Source of the DNA: Acidimicrobium ferrooxidans
GTDB lineage: Bacteria > Actinomycetota > Geothermincolia > Fen-727 > Anoxymicrobiaceae
DNA: 64,000 nt
Reading direction: 5' to 3'
Assembly: GCA_020723485.1 (NCBI GenBank)
Contig: DYIU01000004.1
Span: 172,448-236,447 of the forward strand
This document shows, in pieces, positions 24,473 to 33,074 of the stretch. The notes under the pieces were generated by a model. That model saw only the letters and a program-made list of their open reading frames with translations, made no database searches and had not been told where the DNA came from. Both the position numbers and the translations under genes were made by a program. Position 1 is the stretch's first letter. Every line of letters starts with the position of its first letter.

Positions 24473-25606
24473 ATGCGAAAGCCGGCACCTGCCCCATCCG
24501 GACTCAACCTCTCGCGGGCACTGCTGGAGAGGTCCGCCCGCCAGCGGCTGACTGAGCGCGCCGGGTCTAAGGAGTTGAAGGGCGTTGTCCGGGCGCTGTG
24601 CGGGGTCAACGCTCAGCAGGGCAGCGCGATGATGCTCTCCCTGAGGGCGCGGCTCGAAGGGCTGGAGCGCGCGCACGTGGAGTCAGCTGTCGAAGCCGGG
24701 GCCCTCGTCCGCGCGTGGACCTTCAGGGGGACCATGCACCTGCTGGACCCTGATGACCTCCGCGGCTTTCTCCCTCTCCTCGCGCCGGCTCTCATCAAGG
24801 CGAGTGAAGGCAGGTACCGGCAGCTCGGGCTGACCGTCGGCCTCCGGGAGCGGGCCCTCTCGGCCGTGCCGGAGATTCTCTCCGCCTCTGGCCGCCTGAC
24901 GCGTTACGAGCTCGCAGAGGCGCTCGCTGAACGCGGCATAGGGGTGGACAGCAAGGGGCAGGCCCTGATCCACCTCATAAGGTTCGTCGCCCTGAACGGC
25001 CTCATATACATCGGTCCCGACAACAGGAAAGGCGAACCCACCTACATACTCCTCGACCCCCCGGCGCCGGCGGGAGATATGGGGGACGGAGGCGAGCTTG
25101 CGGGGCTCGCCCTGCGCTACCTCGAGGGGTACGGCCCGGCCGACGCGCGGGATTTTGCGGCATGGTCGGGTGTGAACCTCTCGAGGGCGGGGAAATCGTG
25201 GGACGCGCTCGGGGCCGACGGCTCTATCCGCGAGGTCCGGGTGGATGGGCGCGAGCTCTCACTGCCGGCCTCGAAGGTCGGTCGCCGGCGCGAGAGCCCG
25301 GCCGGCGTGCGCGTGGTTCGCCTCCTCCCGGCGTTCGACACGTACGTGCTCGGGTACGCCGCCCGCGAGCTTGTGGTGCCCGAGGCGCGGAAGTCCGACG
25401 TATTTCACGGGGGCCAGACGGTCCCGGTCATGCTGGTGGACGGAGCTGCCGCCGGGACCTGGCGGTACGAGAGGAGCGGGCGCAAGATGCGCATAAGGGT
25501 ACGCCCGTTCGGTTCCTTCGGGCCCGCAGTCAGGAAAGGCATCTCCGCTGAAGCCGAGGACATAGGGCGTTTCTTCGATTCAGCGGTGACCCTGGATGTA
25601 GAATAA
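24473..25606 (+). CDS. Winged-helix DNA-binding protein (HTH_42, AlkZ/YcaQ-related)
   Basis: The 377-residue protein fits the HTH_42 family: an N-terminal ALCGVNAQQGSAM segment in the place of the QxQ-type motif, RAWTFRGTMHLL, and a C-terminal LLPAFDTYVLGY. Characterised relatives are DNA glycosylases that release bulky or cross-linked alkyl lesions. Here the motif reads N-x-Q rather than Q-x-Q, so catalytic activity is uncertain. It appears to be translated from a leaderless mRNA. The next gene starts 35 nt downstream on the same strand. Confidence 0.85.
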   Translation: MRKPAPAPSGLNLSRALLERSARQRLTERAGSKELKGVVRALCGVNAQQGSAMMLSLRARLEGLERAHVESAVEAGALVRAWTFRGTMHLLDPDDLRGFLPLLAPALIKASEGRYRQLGLTVGLRERALSAVPEILSASGRLTRYELAEALAERGIGVDSKGQALIHLIRFVALNGLIYIGPDNRKGEPTYILLDPPAPAGDMGDGGELAGLALRYLEGYGPADARDFAAWSGVNLSRAGKSWDALGADGSIREVRVDGRELSLPASKVGRRRESPAGVRVVRLLPAFDTYVLGYAARELVVPEARKSDVFHGGQTVPVMLVDGAAAGTWRYERSGRKMRIRVRPFGSFGPAVRKGISAEAEDIGRFFDSAVTLDVE

Positions 25607-25641
25607 CCGTAGCCGGAACGTTCAAGAGGGGGTGGCTGACC

Positions 25642-26757
25642 ATGAAGGTACTGGTCCTTGGTGGAGCGGGCGACATGGGTTCCAGGACCGTCGAGGACCT
25701 GGCCGGAGCGCAGGGCGTCGAACAGGTCACCGTCGGCGACAGGAACGCGCCCGTGGCCCGCGCACTCGCCGAGCGCCTGGCCGGCTCCGCGGCCCGTGTG
25801 AGCGCGCTGGAGGTCGACGCCATGGACCACGCGGGGCTCGTACGGGCGATGTCCGAGCACGACGTCGTAGCCTCGGCGCTGGGTCCTTTCTTCCTCTTCG
25901 AGACAAGGCTCGTGAAGGCGGCCATCGAGGCCGGCGTCGATTATGTGAGCATCTGCGACGACTGGTCCGCTGCCCAGGACACGATAATCAGGTTCGACGG
26001 CCCGGCCAGGGCCGCAGGCAGGACGGTGGTGACCGGCTGCGGGGTCAGCCCCGGCATGTCGAACGTCGCCGTCCGCTACCTGTGTGACCAGCTCGACCTC
26101 GCGCGCCGCGCCGAGATCTTCGTGTACATGCCCATGGACTCGGGCGAGGGCGAGGCGGTCACTCAGCACACGCTCTTCATCTTCGGCACCGTCGTGCCCG
26201 TCTTCCGCGGCGGGGCTACCCTGATGCTCCCGGCCGGGAGCATCTCGAGGACGGTCGAGTTCCCGCGGTTCGGCGAACTGAAGGTCTGGAACATCGGACA
26301 CGGCGAGCCGGTGACCGTCCCTCGCCACGTCCCGGAGCTCGAGGAAGTGAGCATCATGCTCGGGATGGGGCGGGGCACCGGGCTCGTCGCCGCGCTCGGG
26401 AGGCTGGGCGCCTTCGCCACTCCCCGCAGGGTTGAGCGCATGGCCCGGGCCTTCATGAAGCTCTCGCCCCCGATGCCGGAGGTCCCGCCGGAGGGCGCTA
26501 TGAGGGTCGACGTCCATGGGGAGAAGGACGGCAGGCCCGCCACCGTGAGGATCTGCGGGACGGGGACCATGCGAGACGCGACCGGCATCGCTCTCTCGAT
26601 CGGAGCGCAGCTCCTCGCCGCGCGCAGGCTGACCGTGGAAGAGGGCGGCGTATACGGCCCGGAGGGCTGCTTCGAGGCGACCGACTTCCTCGAGATGATG
26701 GCGGGCTGCGGGGTAAACGCCTTTTCCGACCTCGCCCTCCGCGAGCGGATAAACTGA
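25642..26757 (+). CDS. Saccharopine dehydrogenase-like NAD(P)-binding protein
   Basis: The 371-residue protein has the Rossmann motif VLVLGGAGDMGSRTVEDLA, a GDRN acidic end, and the family phrase CGVSPGMSNVAVRYL. The fold matches the Lys9/saccharopine dehydrogenase family, which includes carboxynorspermidine and other opine-type reductases as well as uncharacterised lipid-linked members. A GAGGGGG ribosome binding site precedes the ATG. It follows the HTH_42 gene closely. The substrate is not identifiable from sequence. Confidence 0.85.
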   Translation: MKVLVLGGAGDMGSRTVEDLAGAQGVEQVTVGDRNAPVARALAERLAGSAARVSALEVDAMDHAGLVRAMSEHDVVASALGPFFLFETRLVKAAIEAGVDYVSICDDWSAAQDTIIRFDGPARAAGRTVVTGCGVSPGMSNVAVRYLCDQLDLARRAEIFVYMPMDSGEGEAVTQHTLFIFGTVVPVFRGGATLMLPAGSISRTVEFPRFGELKVWNIGHGEPVTVPRHVPELEEVSIMLGMGRGTGLVAALGRLGAFATPRRVERMARAFMKLSPPMPEVPPEGAMRVDVHGEKDGRPATVRICGTGTMRDATGIALSIGAQLLAARRLTVEEGGVYGPEGCFEATDFLEMMAGCGVNAFSDLALRERIN

Positions 26758-26820
26758 GGCCGCAGCCGGCCCTTCGTCAGGAGCCGTTGACCGCGCTCTT
26801 CAAGCAATAGTAGGATTGCG

Positions 26821-26848
26821 TGCGCGCGGCGGACCGTGACCGCGCGCA
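26821..26848 (+). terminator. GC-rich hairpin after the saccharopine dehydrogenase-like gene
   Basis: Perfect 9-bp arms TGCGCGCGG (26821-26829) and CCGCGCGCA (26840-26848) with a 10-nt loop, followed by ATTTG. It lies 64 nt after the stop. The T-run is weak, so it may be a terminator or only a stable hairpin. Confidence 0.45.
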
Positions 26849-26859
26849 ATTTGAAAAAC

Positions 26860-26886
26860 GCAACAAGGGACTTGACCCCATGTTGC
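26860..26886. repeat. Solo element D related to the GGGGTCAG palindromes
   Basis: Short arms GCAACA (26860) and TGTTGC (26881) flank AGGGACTTGACCCCA. The sequence parallels the right arm of element A. It lies 19 nt before the start codon at 26905, so it would be in the 5' leader of the operon. Confidence 0.55.
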
Positions 26887-26904
26887 AGTGCGGGAGCGCA
26901 GTCC

Positions 26905-27282
26905 ATGGCCCTTGATACCGAAAAGGCATTCGAGTTCCTTCAGATGAATTACGAGTACGGGCTCCTCGACGAGGTCGGCTCCCTGGTGGGCGACGCCCTG
27001 GACATCGCGATGGGCGACCTCGGGATTGACATGGAAGACGTCCTGAACAGGCTGGACGGCGCCGACGAGCGTACCATCGAGAGGCTCAATGACACTTTCG
27101 CCAGGTGGTCCAACCTCTTCTTCAGAATGGCCGCGAACAGGACTCTCACAAGGCTCCAGGCGCGGCTGTTGAAGGTCCCGGTCGTGAGACGGGCAGCCGT
27201 GCGCGCGGCCGCGGCGCTCCTGCGCAGGAAGCTCGCCGGCCCTGGGCCGCGGGCATCGGGGGCGGGAGCGTCCTGTGGCTGA
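26905..27282 (+). CDS. Small helical protein at the head of an FAD/Fe-S oxidoreductase operon
   Basis: The 125-residue protein has an acidic helical N-terminal half (MALDTEKAFEFLQMNYEYG, then LDIAMGDLGID) and a strongly basic C-terminal half rich in Arg and Ala. GGGAG precedes the ATG at 26905. Its last 8 nt overlap the start of the FAD oxidase gene, so the two are translationally coupled. I do not recognise the family. The context suggests a small subunit, assembly factor or membrane-associating partner of the oxidoreductase. Confidence 0.65.
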   Translation: MALDTEKAFEFLQMNYEYGLLDEVGSLVGDALDIAMGDLGIDMEDVLNRLDGADERTIERLNDTFARWSNLFFRMAANRTLTRLQARLLKVPVVRRAAVRAAAALLRRKLAGPGPRASGAGASCG

Positions 27283-28756
27283 CAGGGGGGGCGCTTTCCT
27301 GAACAGCCTCGCGGGCGCCGTCCCGGGCGAAGCCATCATCAGCGATGCGGCGAGGCTCGAGGAGTACGCGGCCTCCCGGCCACCGACCGCATCGGACCCG
27401 CCGGCACTCGCCGTCAGGCCTCGCTCCTCCGAGGAGGTCAGGTCGGTCGTCGCGGCGGCGGCGGAAGCGGGGGTGAGCCTCGTACCCGTGTCCTCGGGTG
27501 CGCCACACGTGAAAGGAGGCTCGGCGCCGCACTCCGGAGACGTGGTTGTCGATCTTTCGGGGATGGACCGCATCCTGCACTTCGACAGGCGCAACAGGGT
27601 GGCGGTCATAGAGCCGGGGGTCACGTTCCCGGCCCTGGAGGAGGAGGCCGCCCGCGAGGGGCTGAGGCCCATGACGCCTCTTCTCCCCCGCCCGAACAAG
27701 TCCGTTCTCGCAAGCTACCTTGAGAGAGAACCGATTACAGTCCCGAAGTACCACTGGGACATGACAGACCCCCTGCTTTGCGTCGAGGTGGTGTTCGGCA
27801 CCAGTGACGTCTTCAGGACGGGTTCCGCGGCCGGCCCCGGGTGCCTCGAGGACCAGTGGGCCGCCGGGAACGCCCAGAAGAACCCCATGGGGCCCGCGGC
27901 CACGGACCTGGCCAGGCTCGTCCAGGGGGCGCAGGGCACGATGGGCATCGTGACATGGGCCTCGGTACGCCTGGAGCTCGAGCCCTGCCTCAGGAGGTTC
28001 GGCATCGCCACCTCGGACAGCACGGCGCCGCTCCTCCAGTTCGCCTCGCAGCTCGCCAGGAGGAAGCTGGGCGACGAGCTGGTGCTCCTCGACTCCACAA
28101 ATGCTTCGTGCATCCTGGGAGAGAACGGTCCGGGGGAGAGCCCGGGGCGGTTCCTGCTCGTCTACTGCGTGTCCGGGCTGCCTGGCTACCTCCCCGAGGA
28201 GAAGGTCGCCTACCAGGAGCGCGACATAGCCGTCATCGCTGAACGTGCCGGGCTCCGGCCCCAGTATGGGGACCGGGCGGAAGAGCTGGGGGCGATGCTC
28301 TCTCACCCGTGCGCGGGGCCGAACTGGAAAACGAGGATGAAGGGCGCAAGCCTTGACGTGTTCTTCCTTGCGACTGCCGAACCCGCCCCGGGCCTCGTGG
28401 ATGCGATGTACGAAGTCGCCGGCCGGTACGGGCTGGGCGAAAGAGACGTGGGCATCTACATCCAGCCCGTCATGCAGGGCCGCTCCTTCCACGTCGAGTT
28501 CAACATCTTTTTCGACCCGGGCGACGCCGGGGCCGCGGCGAGGGTCTCGGATGCAGCCGGGGAGGCGGCCGGGCTCCTCGCGGGGAAAGGCGCGTTCTTC
28601 TCGAGGCCGTACGAGCCGTGGGTCGACGTGGCGTACGCCCGGTGCCCCGACACGGTCGGCGCCCTGCGGAAGCTGAAGGGCATCTTCGATCCCGGTGACA
28701 TAATGAGCCGCGGGAAGCTCTGCTTCAAGGGGGGTGAGACCCCTGGCACTCGATGA
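27275..28756 (+). CDS. FAD-linked oxidase (GlcD/PCMH-type)
   Basis: The 493-residue protein has the FAD-binding type-4 (PCMH) domain with LAVRPRSSEEVRSVVAAA, SSGAPHVKGG and VVVDLSGMDRIL, then TDLARLVQGAQGTMGIVTWA. The C-terminal segment FDPGDIMSRGKLCF is typical of the FAD-oxidase C domain. The GTG start overlaps the previous gene by 8 nt. The next gene encodes a CCG-domain Fe-S protein, so together they resemble glycolate oxidase or D-lactate dehydrogenase subunits D and F. The substrate is probably a 2-hydroxy acid (inference). Confidence 0.85.
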   Translation: MADRGGAFLNSLAGAVPGEAIISDAARLEEYAASRPPTASDPPALAVRPRSSEEVRSVVAAAAEAGVSLVPVSSGAPHVKGGSAPHSGDVVVDLSGMDRILHFDRRNRVAVIEPGVTFPALEEEAAREGLRPMTPLLPRPNKSVLASYLEREPITVPKYHWDMTDPLLCVEVVFGTSDVFRTGSAAGPGCLEDQWAAGNAQKNPMGPAATDLARLVQGAQGTMGIVTWASVRLELEPCLRRFGIATSDSTAPLLQFASQLARRKLGDELVLLDSTNASCILGENGPGESPGRFLLVYCVSGLPGYLPEEKVAYQERDIAVIAERAGLRPQYGDRAEELGAMLSHPCAGPNWKTRMKGASLDVFFLATAEPAPGLVDAMYEVAGRYGLGERDVGIYIQPVMQGRSFHVEFNIFFDPGDAGAAARVSDAAGEAAGLLAGKGAFFSRPYEPWVDVAYARCPDTVGALRKLKGIFDPGDIMSRGKLCFKGGETPGTR

Positions 28757-30020
28757 GTTCCGCGACGACATGATGTCATGTGTGCGCTGTTCCTCGTGCA
28801 AGTGGATACCCTTCAACCAGATGAAGAGCGCCCGCTTCGCGAAGAACTGTCCCTCGATAGCGCGGCACGGCTTCCATTCGTACTCGGGCTCGGGACGCGT
28901 CAACATGGGCCTCTCTCTCCTTGAGGGCAGGAGCGAGCTCACCGAGAAGGTGAGCGAGGTCATCTACAGCTGCCAGATGTGCGGGGCCTGCGACACTCAC
29001 TGCAAGGTCTACCGCGAGGTAATAGACATCAACGACGTCCTGCTCGAGCTCAGGGCGAAATGCGTGGAGGACGGCGAGCTGCTGCTCGAGCACATGGCAG
29101 TGATAGACGCGCTCAAGCGCGAGAACAACATGCTGGGCGAGCCAAAGGCAGCCAGGGGCGAGTGGGCTCGAGGGCTGGGATTGAAGGACGTCAACACGGA
29201 AACGGTGGAAGTGATGTTCCACGCCGGGTGCCGGTTCTCGTACGACAGGGACCTCTGGCCGGGTGTCCGCGGGTCGGTGAGGCTGCTCCAGGCCGCGGGC
29301 TTCGAGGTCGGGACCGCCGGGGCGGAGGAGTCGTGCTGCGGCGGCCGGGCCTACGAGCTGGGCTACCGGGGCGAGGCGCGCAACTTCTTCGAGGACATGC
29401 TCGCCAGGGTCAGGTCGTCCGGGGCGAAGATGCTGGTGACCGCGTGCGCCGACGGCTACGCGGCGTTCAAGTACCTGTACCCGCTGGAGGGGGTGGACCT
29501 CCCGGTCGAGGTCTTCCACGTCACACAGGTGCTCGAGCGCGCCGTCTCCGGGGGGCGCCTGAGGCCGGGCCGCCTGCCCTGCAAGGTCACCTACCACGAC
29601 CCATGCCACCTGGGGAGGATGGGCGAGCCGTTCCTCGGCCGCTGGGAGGGCGACAAGAGGCTGCGCCTGAGGAGCATGAGCCGGACCGGGAAGAATGGCG
29701 TCTACCAGCCTCCGCGGAGCGTCCTCGGCTCCATCCCGGGGCTCGAGCTCGTCGAGATGGAGAGGATAAAGCAGTACGCCTGGTGCTGCGGGGCCGGGGG
29801 CGGCGTGATCGACGCGTTCCCGGAATACGCCGCATGGACGGCGGCGGAGCGCCTCGAGGAGGCCGCCTGCACCGGCGCCGAGGCGCTGGTCACCTCCTGC
29901 CCCTGGTGCGAGCGCGCTTTCCTGGACGCCGCGCGGGAAACAGGCTCTCCGATGGCGGTCCGCGACCTGAACGAGCTCCTGCTCGAGGCCTGCGGGGAAA
30001 GCGAGGGCGGTGACCCGTGA
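28734..30020 (+). CDS. CCG-domain (HdrD/GlcF-like) Fe-S oxidoreductase subunit
   Basis: The 428-residue protein has N-terminal cysteines CVRCSSCKW and CQMCGACDTHC for [4Fe-4S] clusters. Two CCG-type domains follow: CCGGRAYELGY with a preceding HAGC, and HDPCHLGRMGEP with CCGAGGG, then TSCPWCERAF. The start is GTG at 28734, overlapping the FAD oxidase by 23 nt; the ribosome binding site directly abuts it, so the true start may be slightly further in. It should carry electrons from the FAD subunit to a quinone, ferredoxin or disulfide acceptor. Confidence 0.88.
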   Translation: MRPLALDEFRDDMMSCVRCSSCKWIPFNQMKSARFAKNCPSIARHGFHSYSGSGRVNMGLSLLEGRSELTEKVSEVIYSCQMCGACDTHCKVYREVIDINDVLLELRAKCVEDGELLLEHMAVIDALKRENNMLGEPKAARGEWARGLGLKDVNTETVEVMFHAGCRFSYDRDLWPGVRGSVRLLQAAGFEVGTAGAEESCCGGRAYELGYRGEARNFFEDMLARVRSSGAKMLVTACADGYAAFKYLYPLEGVDLPVEVFHVTQVLERAVSGGRLRPGRLPCKVTYHDPCHLGRMGEPFLGRWEGDKRLRLRSMSRTGKNGVYQPPRSVLGSIPGLELVEMERIKQYAWCCGAGGGVIDAFPEYAAWTAAERLEEAACTGAEALVTSCPWCERAFLDAARETGSPMAVRDLNELLLEACGESEGGDP

Positions 30021-31654
30021 TACCGGAGAAGGCTTACGCCGAGCTCGAGAAAGCCATCGGCGCGGACAACGTCACCCGCGAGCCGGCCATGCTCGACAGC
30101 TATTCCTGGCAGCCGTTCCTCAACATGAGCGGCGAGCTCTGGGTGGCCAGGCCGGCGGCGGTGGTCCTCCCTGCCTCCACAGAGGAGGTCCAGGAGGTCG
30201 TCAGGGCCTGCAACCGCAACGGCCTCAAGCTCAAGGCGCTCTCCACGGGATGGGGCGCGCAGGGGGGCGCATCCGGGGACGATACCGTGCTCATCGACCT
30301 GCGGCGCATGGACCGCATAATCGAGATAGACGAGAAGAACATGTACGCGGTAGTCGAGCCGTACGTCTGCGGCGGCGAGCTGCAGGCCGAGTGCTGGAAG
30401 CGCGGCCTCAACACCCACATCGTGGGCGCCGGGCCGCACGCTTCTCCACTGGCGGGCGCCACATCCATGCACGGGTGCGGGAACGACAGCATCTCCATGA
30501 GCACGAGCTCGCGCAACGTGCTCGGTGTCGAGTGGGTCCTACCCTCCGGCGAGGTCCTGAGGCTCGGCTCCCCCGGCTCAGGCGCGGGCTGGTTCTGCGG
30601 TGACGGGCCCGGCCCTTCGCTGCGGAGCATCATGCGGGGCACCTCCGGGGCCTTCGGCGGGTTCGGGGTCTTCACGAAGGTGGCGCTGAAGCTCTACCAC
30701 TGGCCCGGGCCTCCCACCGTCGAGTCGGAGGGGACCGTCCTCGACTCCACGGGAGAGCTGCCTGAGTGCATGAGCTTCTTCAACTGCAGCTTCGCCGGCG
30801 AGCAAGACTCGGTCGAGGCGATGTACCGTATAGGCGAGGCCGAGATAGGGTGCATCCAGGTGAGGATGGTCACATCAGAGTTCATCCTGCTCATTATGCC
30901 GCACCTGTTCCCGAAGCTGGTCCGGAAAGGCGGCGCGATACTGGAGTTCCTGAACGAGGCCATGGCCTCGCCGTTCACCATACTGCTCGCAGGGAATTCT
31001 CCCGGGGAGCTCGCCTACCAGGAGAAGGTGCTCCACGAGATCATCAGGTCGTGCAACGGGATTGCGATGGACATGAGCAGGATAGGCCCGGCCCGCAGGC
31101 TGATGGGGATGAACCTGCTGCGGTGCACCATTTTCCCCACCGTGTTCAGGTTCGGGAACATGTTCGCAACGAACCTGGACGGGAACGAAGCACTGGATAC
31201 GCAGAATGCCTGGACCCACACCATGGAGGGGTATAAGTCCGCTTACGTCAGGGCCGGAGGCCTGATAGACGACGGCGGTGAGAACCCGTACATGATCAAC
31301 TACGAGAACAACCTCTACGGCCACTGCGAGACCATATACCTCTACGACCACCGCAACCGGGAGCACCTGGAGTCGCTCGAACCGCTGGGATTCGACACCA
31401 CGCTCGCGGCCATCGAGCAGTGCAACGTGCCGCTCGCCGCTTTCGAGCCTGTCACACGCAAACTTATGAGCCCTCTCGCCTGCGACTTCAACGAGTGGCA
31501 GAAGAAGATATCCGCGGCGTTCGACCAGAACGGCGTCTCAGACACCAGGCTGTACACTGACGAGGAAGATCCCGATTACGACAGGATCGACCCCGCGAAG
31601 CTCGAGAAGCTGAAGGAGTTGCAGGCCCGCTTCCGTGGGAAGGAAAGGCGATAG
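30017..31654 (+). CDS. Second FAD-linked oxidase (PCMH-type) in the same operon
   Basis: The 545-residue protein has LPASTEEVQEVVRACNRNG, the FAD-site LSTGWGAQGGASGDDTVLIDL and ATSMHGCGNDSISMSTSSRN, all PCMH features. Its GTG start overlaps the Fe-S gene stop by 4 nt. It is only distantly similar to the upstream FAD oxidase, so the operon has two different flavoproteins flanking one CCG subunit. The C-terminal half (residues 250-545) differs from GlcD and resembles flavin-dependent hydroxylase/vanillyl-alcohol-oxidase-type domains only loosely. The substrate is unknown. Confidence 0.82.
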   Translation: MIPEKAYAELEKAIGADNVTREPAMLDSYSWQPFLNMSGELWVARPAAVVLPASTEEVQEVVRACNRNGLKLKALSTGWGAQGGASGDDTVLIDLRRMDRIIEIDEKNMYAVVEPYVCGGELQAECWKRGLNTHIVGAGPHASPLAGATSMHGCGNDSISMSTSSRNVLGVEWVLPSGEVLRLGSPGSGAGWFCGDGPGPSLRSIMRGTSGAFGGFGVFTKVALKLYHWPGPPTVESEGTVLDSTGELPECMSFFNCSFAGEQDSVEAMYRIGEAEIGCIQVRMVTSEFILLIMPHLFPKLVRKGGAILEFLNEAMASPFTILLAGNSPGELAYQEKVLHEIIRSCNGIAMDMSRIGPARRLMGMNLLRCTIFPTVFRFGNMFATNLDGNEALDTQNAWTHTMEGYKSAYVRAGGLIDDGGENPYMINYENNLYGHCETIYLYDHRNREHLESLEPLGFDTTLAAIEQCNVPLAAFEPVTRKLMSPLACDFNEWQKKISAAFDQNGVSDTRLYTDEEDPDYDRIDPAKLEKLKELQARFRGKERR

Positions 31655-31674
31655 ACCGGGGAAAGGGGCGCGGC

Positions 31675-32829
31675 GTGGGTGAGAGAAAGTATGAGCTCGA
31701 CTGGCTCCGGGTACTTGCAGTGTTGCTCCTGTTCTTCTTCCACTCGGCCCGGGTGTTCGACTTCGGGGACTTCTACGTAAAGAACACGACTTTGAGCTTC
31801 GGCATGGAGGCGTTCGTCGTATTCCTCGACCTGTGGTTCATGCCCCTGTTCTTCGCCATCGCGGGAGCCTCAGCGTTCTTTGCCCTCGCCAGGCGCTCAG
31901 GGGGGCAGTTCCTCGCCGAGAGGGCCAAGAGGCTCCTCGTCCCGCTCTTCTTCGGAATCCTGGTGATAGTCCCTCCGCAGGTCTTCTGCGTGTACCTGCA
32001 GAAGCCGGGAAATCCCGCCTCTTACCTCTCTTTCTGGAAGTACCAGTTCAGCGTGCCGCCGTTCACCGTGATAATCGCAGGGAAGGTTGACGATGCCCTC
32101 ATCGCGGCACGTACGTGGGAGACCGGGCACCTCTGGTTCATCCAGTACCTGTTCGTCTTCTGCGTGGTCGCGCTTCCCCTGCTGCTGGCCATCCGGAAGG
32201 GGCGGCTGAAGGGCGCGAGCGAAAGTCTCGCCGCGTTCTGCGAGAAACACTGCTGGGGCATATATCTCCTGGCCGTGCCGGTCATGCTCGCCACGGTGGG
32301 CATGCTCGCGTTCAATCAGAACATAGGGAGGCTCTTCCTGGTGGTGCCTTTCGTGCTGGGATTCCTGGTCTACTCGAACCCGGGTTTCGGGAAGGCGATC
32401 GACAGGAACCGGCGTTACGCGCTTGCACTGGCTCTGGTGTCGACCACCATGTTCGGGGTCGCGGCGGCCGTGCTGGAGCCCGAGTTCGACAGCGCCCCGC
32501 TTCTTTGGGGCTCCATCGCGGGCCTGTTGACCTGGCTGTGGCTGCTGACGTTCCTCGGGCTGGGCCGAAAGCACCTGAACTTCAGGAACCGATTCCTGGG
32601 GTATGCGAACGAGGGGTCCTACCCGTTCTACATCCTGCACCAGACGGTCATAGTCCTGCTGGCGCTGGGCATCGTGGAGCTGGCGGTCGCATGGCCGGTG
32701 AAGTACCTGCTGCTGGTCGCGGCGTCGTTCGTGATAACGCTCGGTATATACGACCTGCTGGTAAGGCGCTGGGGGCCGGTGAGGTTCCTGTTCGGGATGC
32801 GCCCTAAGAAGGCTGCTCCTGGCCCTTAG
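31675..32829 (+). CDS. Acyltransferase-3 family membrane protein
   Basis: The 384-residue protein has about ten transmembrane helices. The N-terminal YELDWLRVLAVLLLFFFHSAR carries the family's conserved R and H, then FFAIAGASAFFAL and GHLWFIQYLFVF. It resembles the OpgC/OatA-type O-acyltransferases that modify exported glycans or lipids. The start is GTG at 31675. It lies 20 nt after the second FAD oxidase and may be in the same transcript. Confidence 0.85.
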   Translation: MGERKYELDWLRVLAVLLLFFFHSARVFDFGDFYVKNTTLSFGMEAFVVFLDLWFMPLFFAIAGASAFFALARRSGGQFLAERAKRLLVPLFFGILVIVPPQVFCVYLQKPGNPASYLSFWKYQFSVPPFTVIIAGKVDDALIAARTWETGHLWFIQYLFVFCVVALPLLLAIRKGRLKGASESLAAFCEKHCWGIYLLAVPVMLATVGMLAFNQNIGRLFLVVPFVLGFLVYSNPGFGKAIDRNRRYALALALVSTTMFGVAAAVLEPEFDSAPLLWGSIAGLLTWLWLLTFLGLGRKHLNFRNRFLGYANEGSYPFYILHQTVIVLLALGIVELAVAWPVKYLLLVAASFVITLGIYDLLVRRWGPVRFLFGMRPKKAAPGP

Positions 32830-32986
32830 CGGCCTTGACGTCCTCGACTATCCAGCCGACCGGCATCCCGACCGCCACAAGCGCGACGAGCAGGATGGTG
32901 AGCCAGAGAGGGGCCAGCCACACGCACAGTGCGGCCACGACCCCCACTCATATGATGAATGCGGCAACCCGTCCCAACCATTTCAC
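32804..32986 (-). pseudogene. Small two-helix membrane protein gene interrupted by an in-frame TGA
   Basis: A 60-codon frame starts with GTG at 32986 behind a good AGGGGG site. It encodes VKWLGRVAAFII, then TGA at 32950-32948, then a hydrophobic stretch including CVWLAPLWLTILLVALVAVG and a charged tail ending at TAG 32806-32804. The frame reads naturally through the TGA, where TGG (Trp) would fit a helix. Either the gene is freshly inactivated, or the base is an assembly error, or translation restarts at the GTG right after the TGA, which has no ribosome binding site. It overlaps the end of the acyltransferase gene by 26 nt on the opposite strand. Confidence 0.5.
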
Positions 32987-33074
32987 AGCCGGTTCCCCCT
33001 GTTCATCAGAAGAAGTTACTCTACAGTGTAATATATTCTCGGTACCCACGTGAAAGCCACTCAGGGAGGCTCAT

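Noticed and set aside
27146-28963. Minus-strand open frame of about 600 codons
   Set aside because: It lies opposite the FAD oxidase gene and has no family motifs, only the low-complexity Arg/Gly/Pro composition of a shadow.
32835-33053. Plus-strand frame of 72 codons after the acyltransferase gene
   Set aside because: No ribosome binding site and odd composition; the opposite strand has a better small membrane frame.
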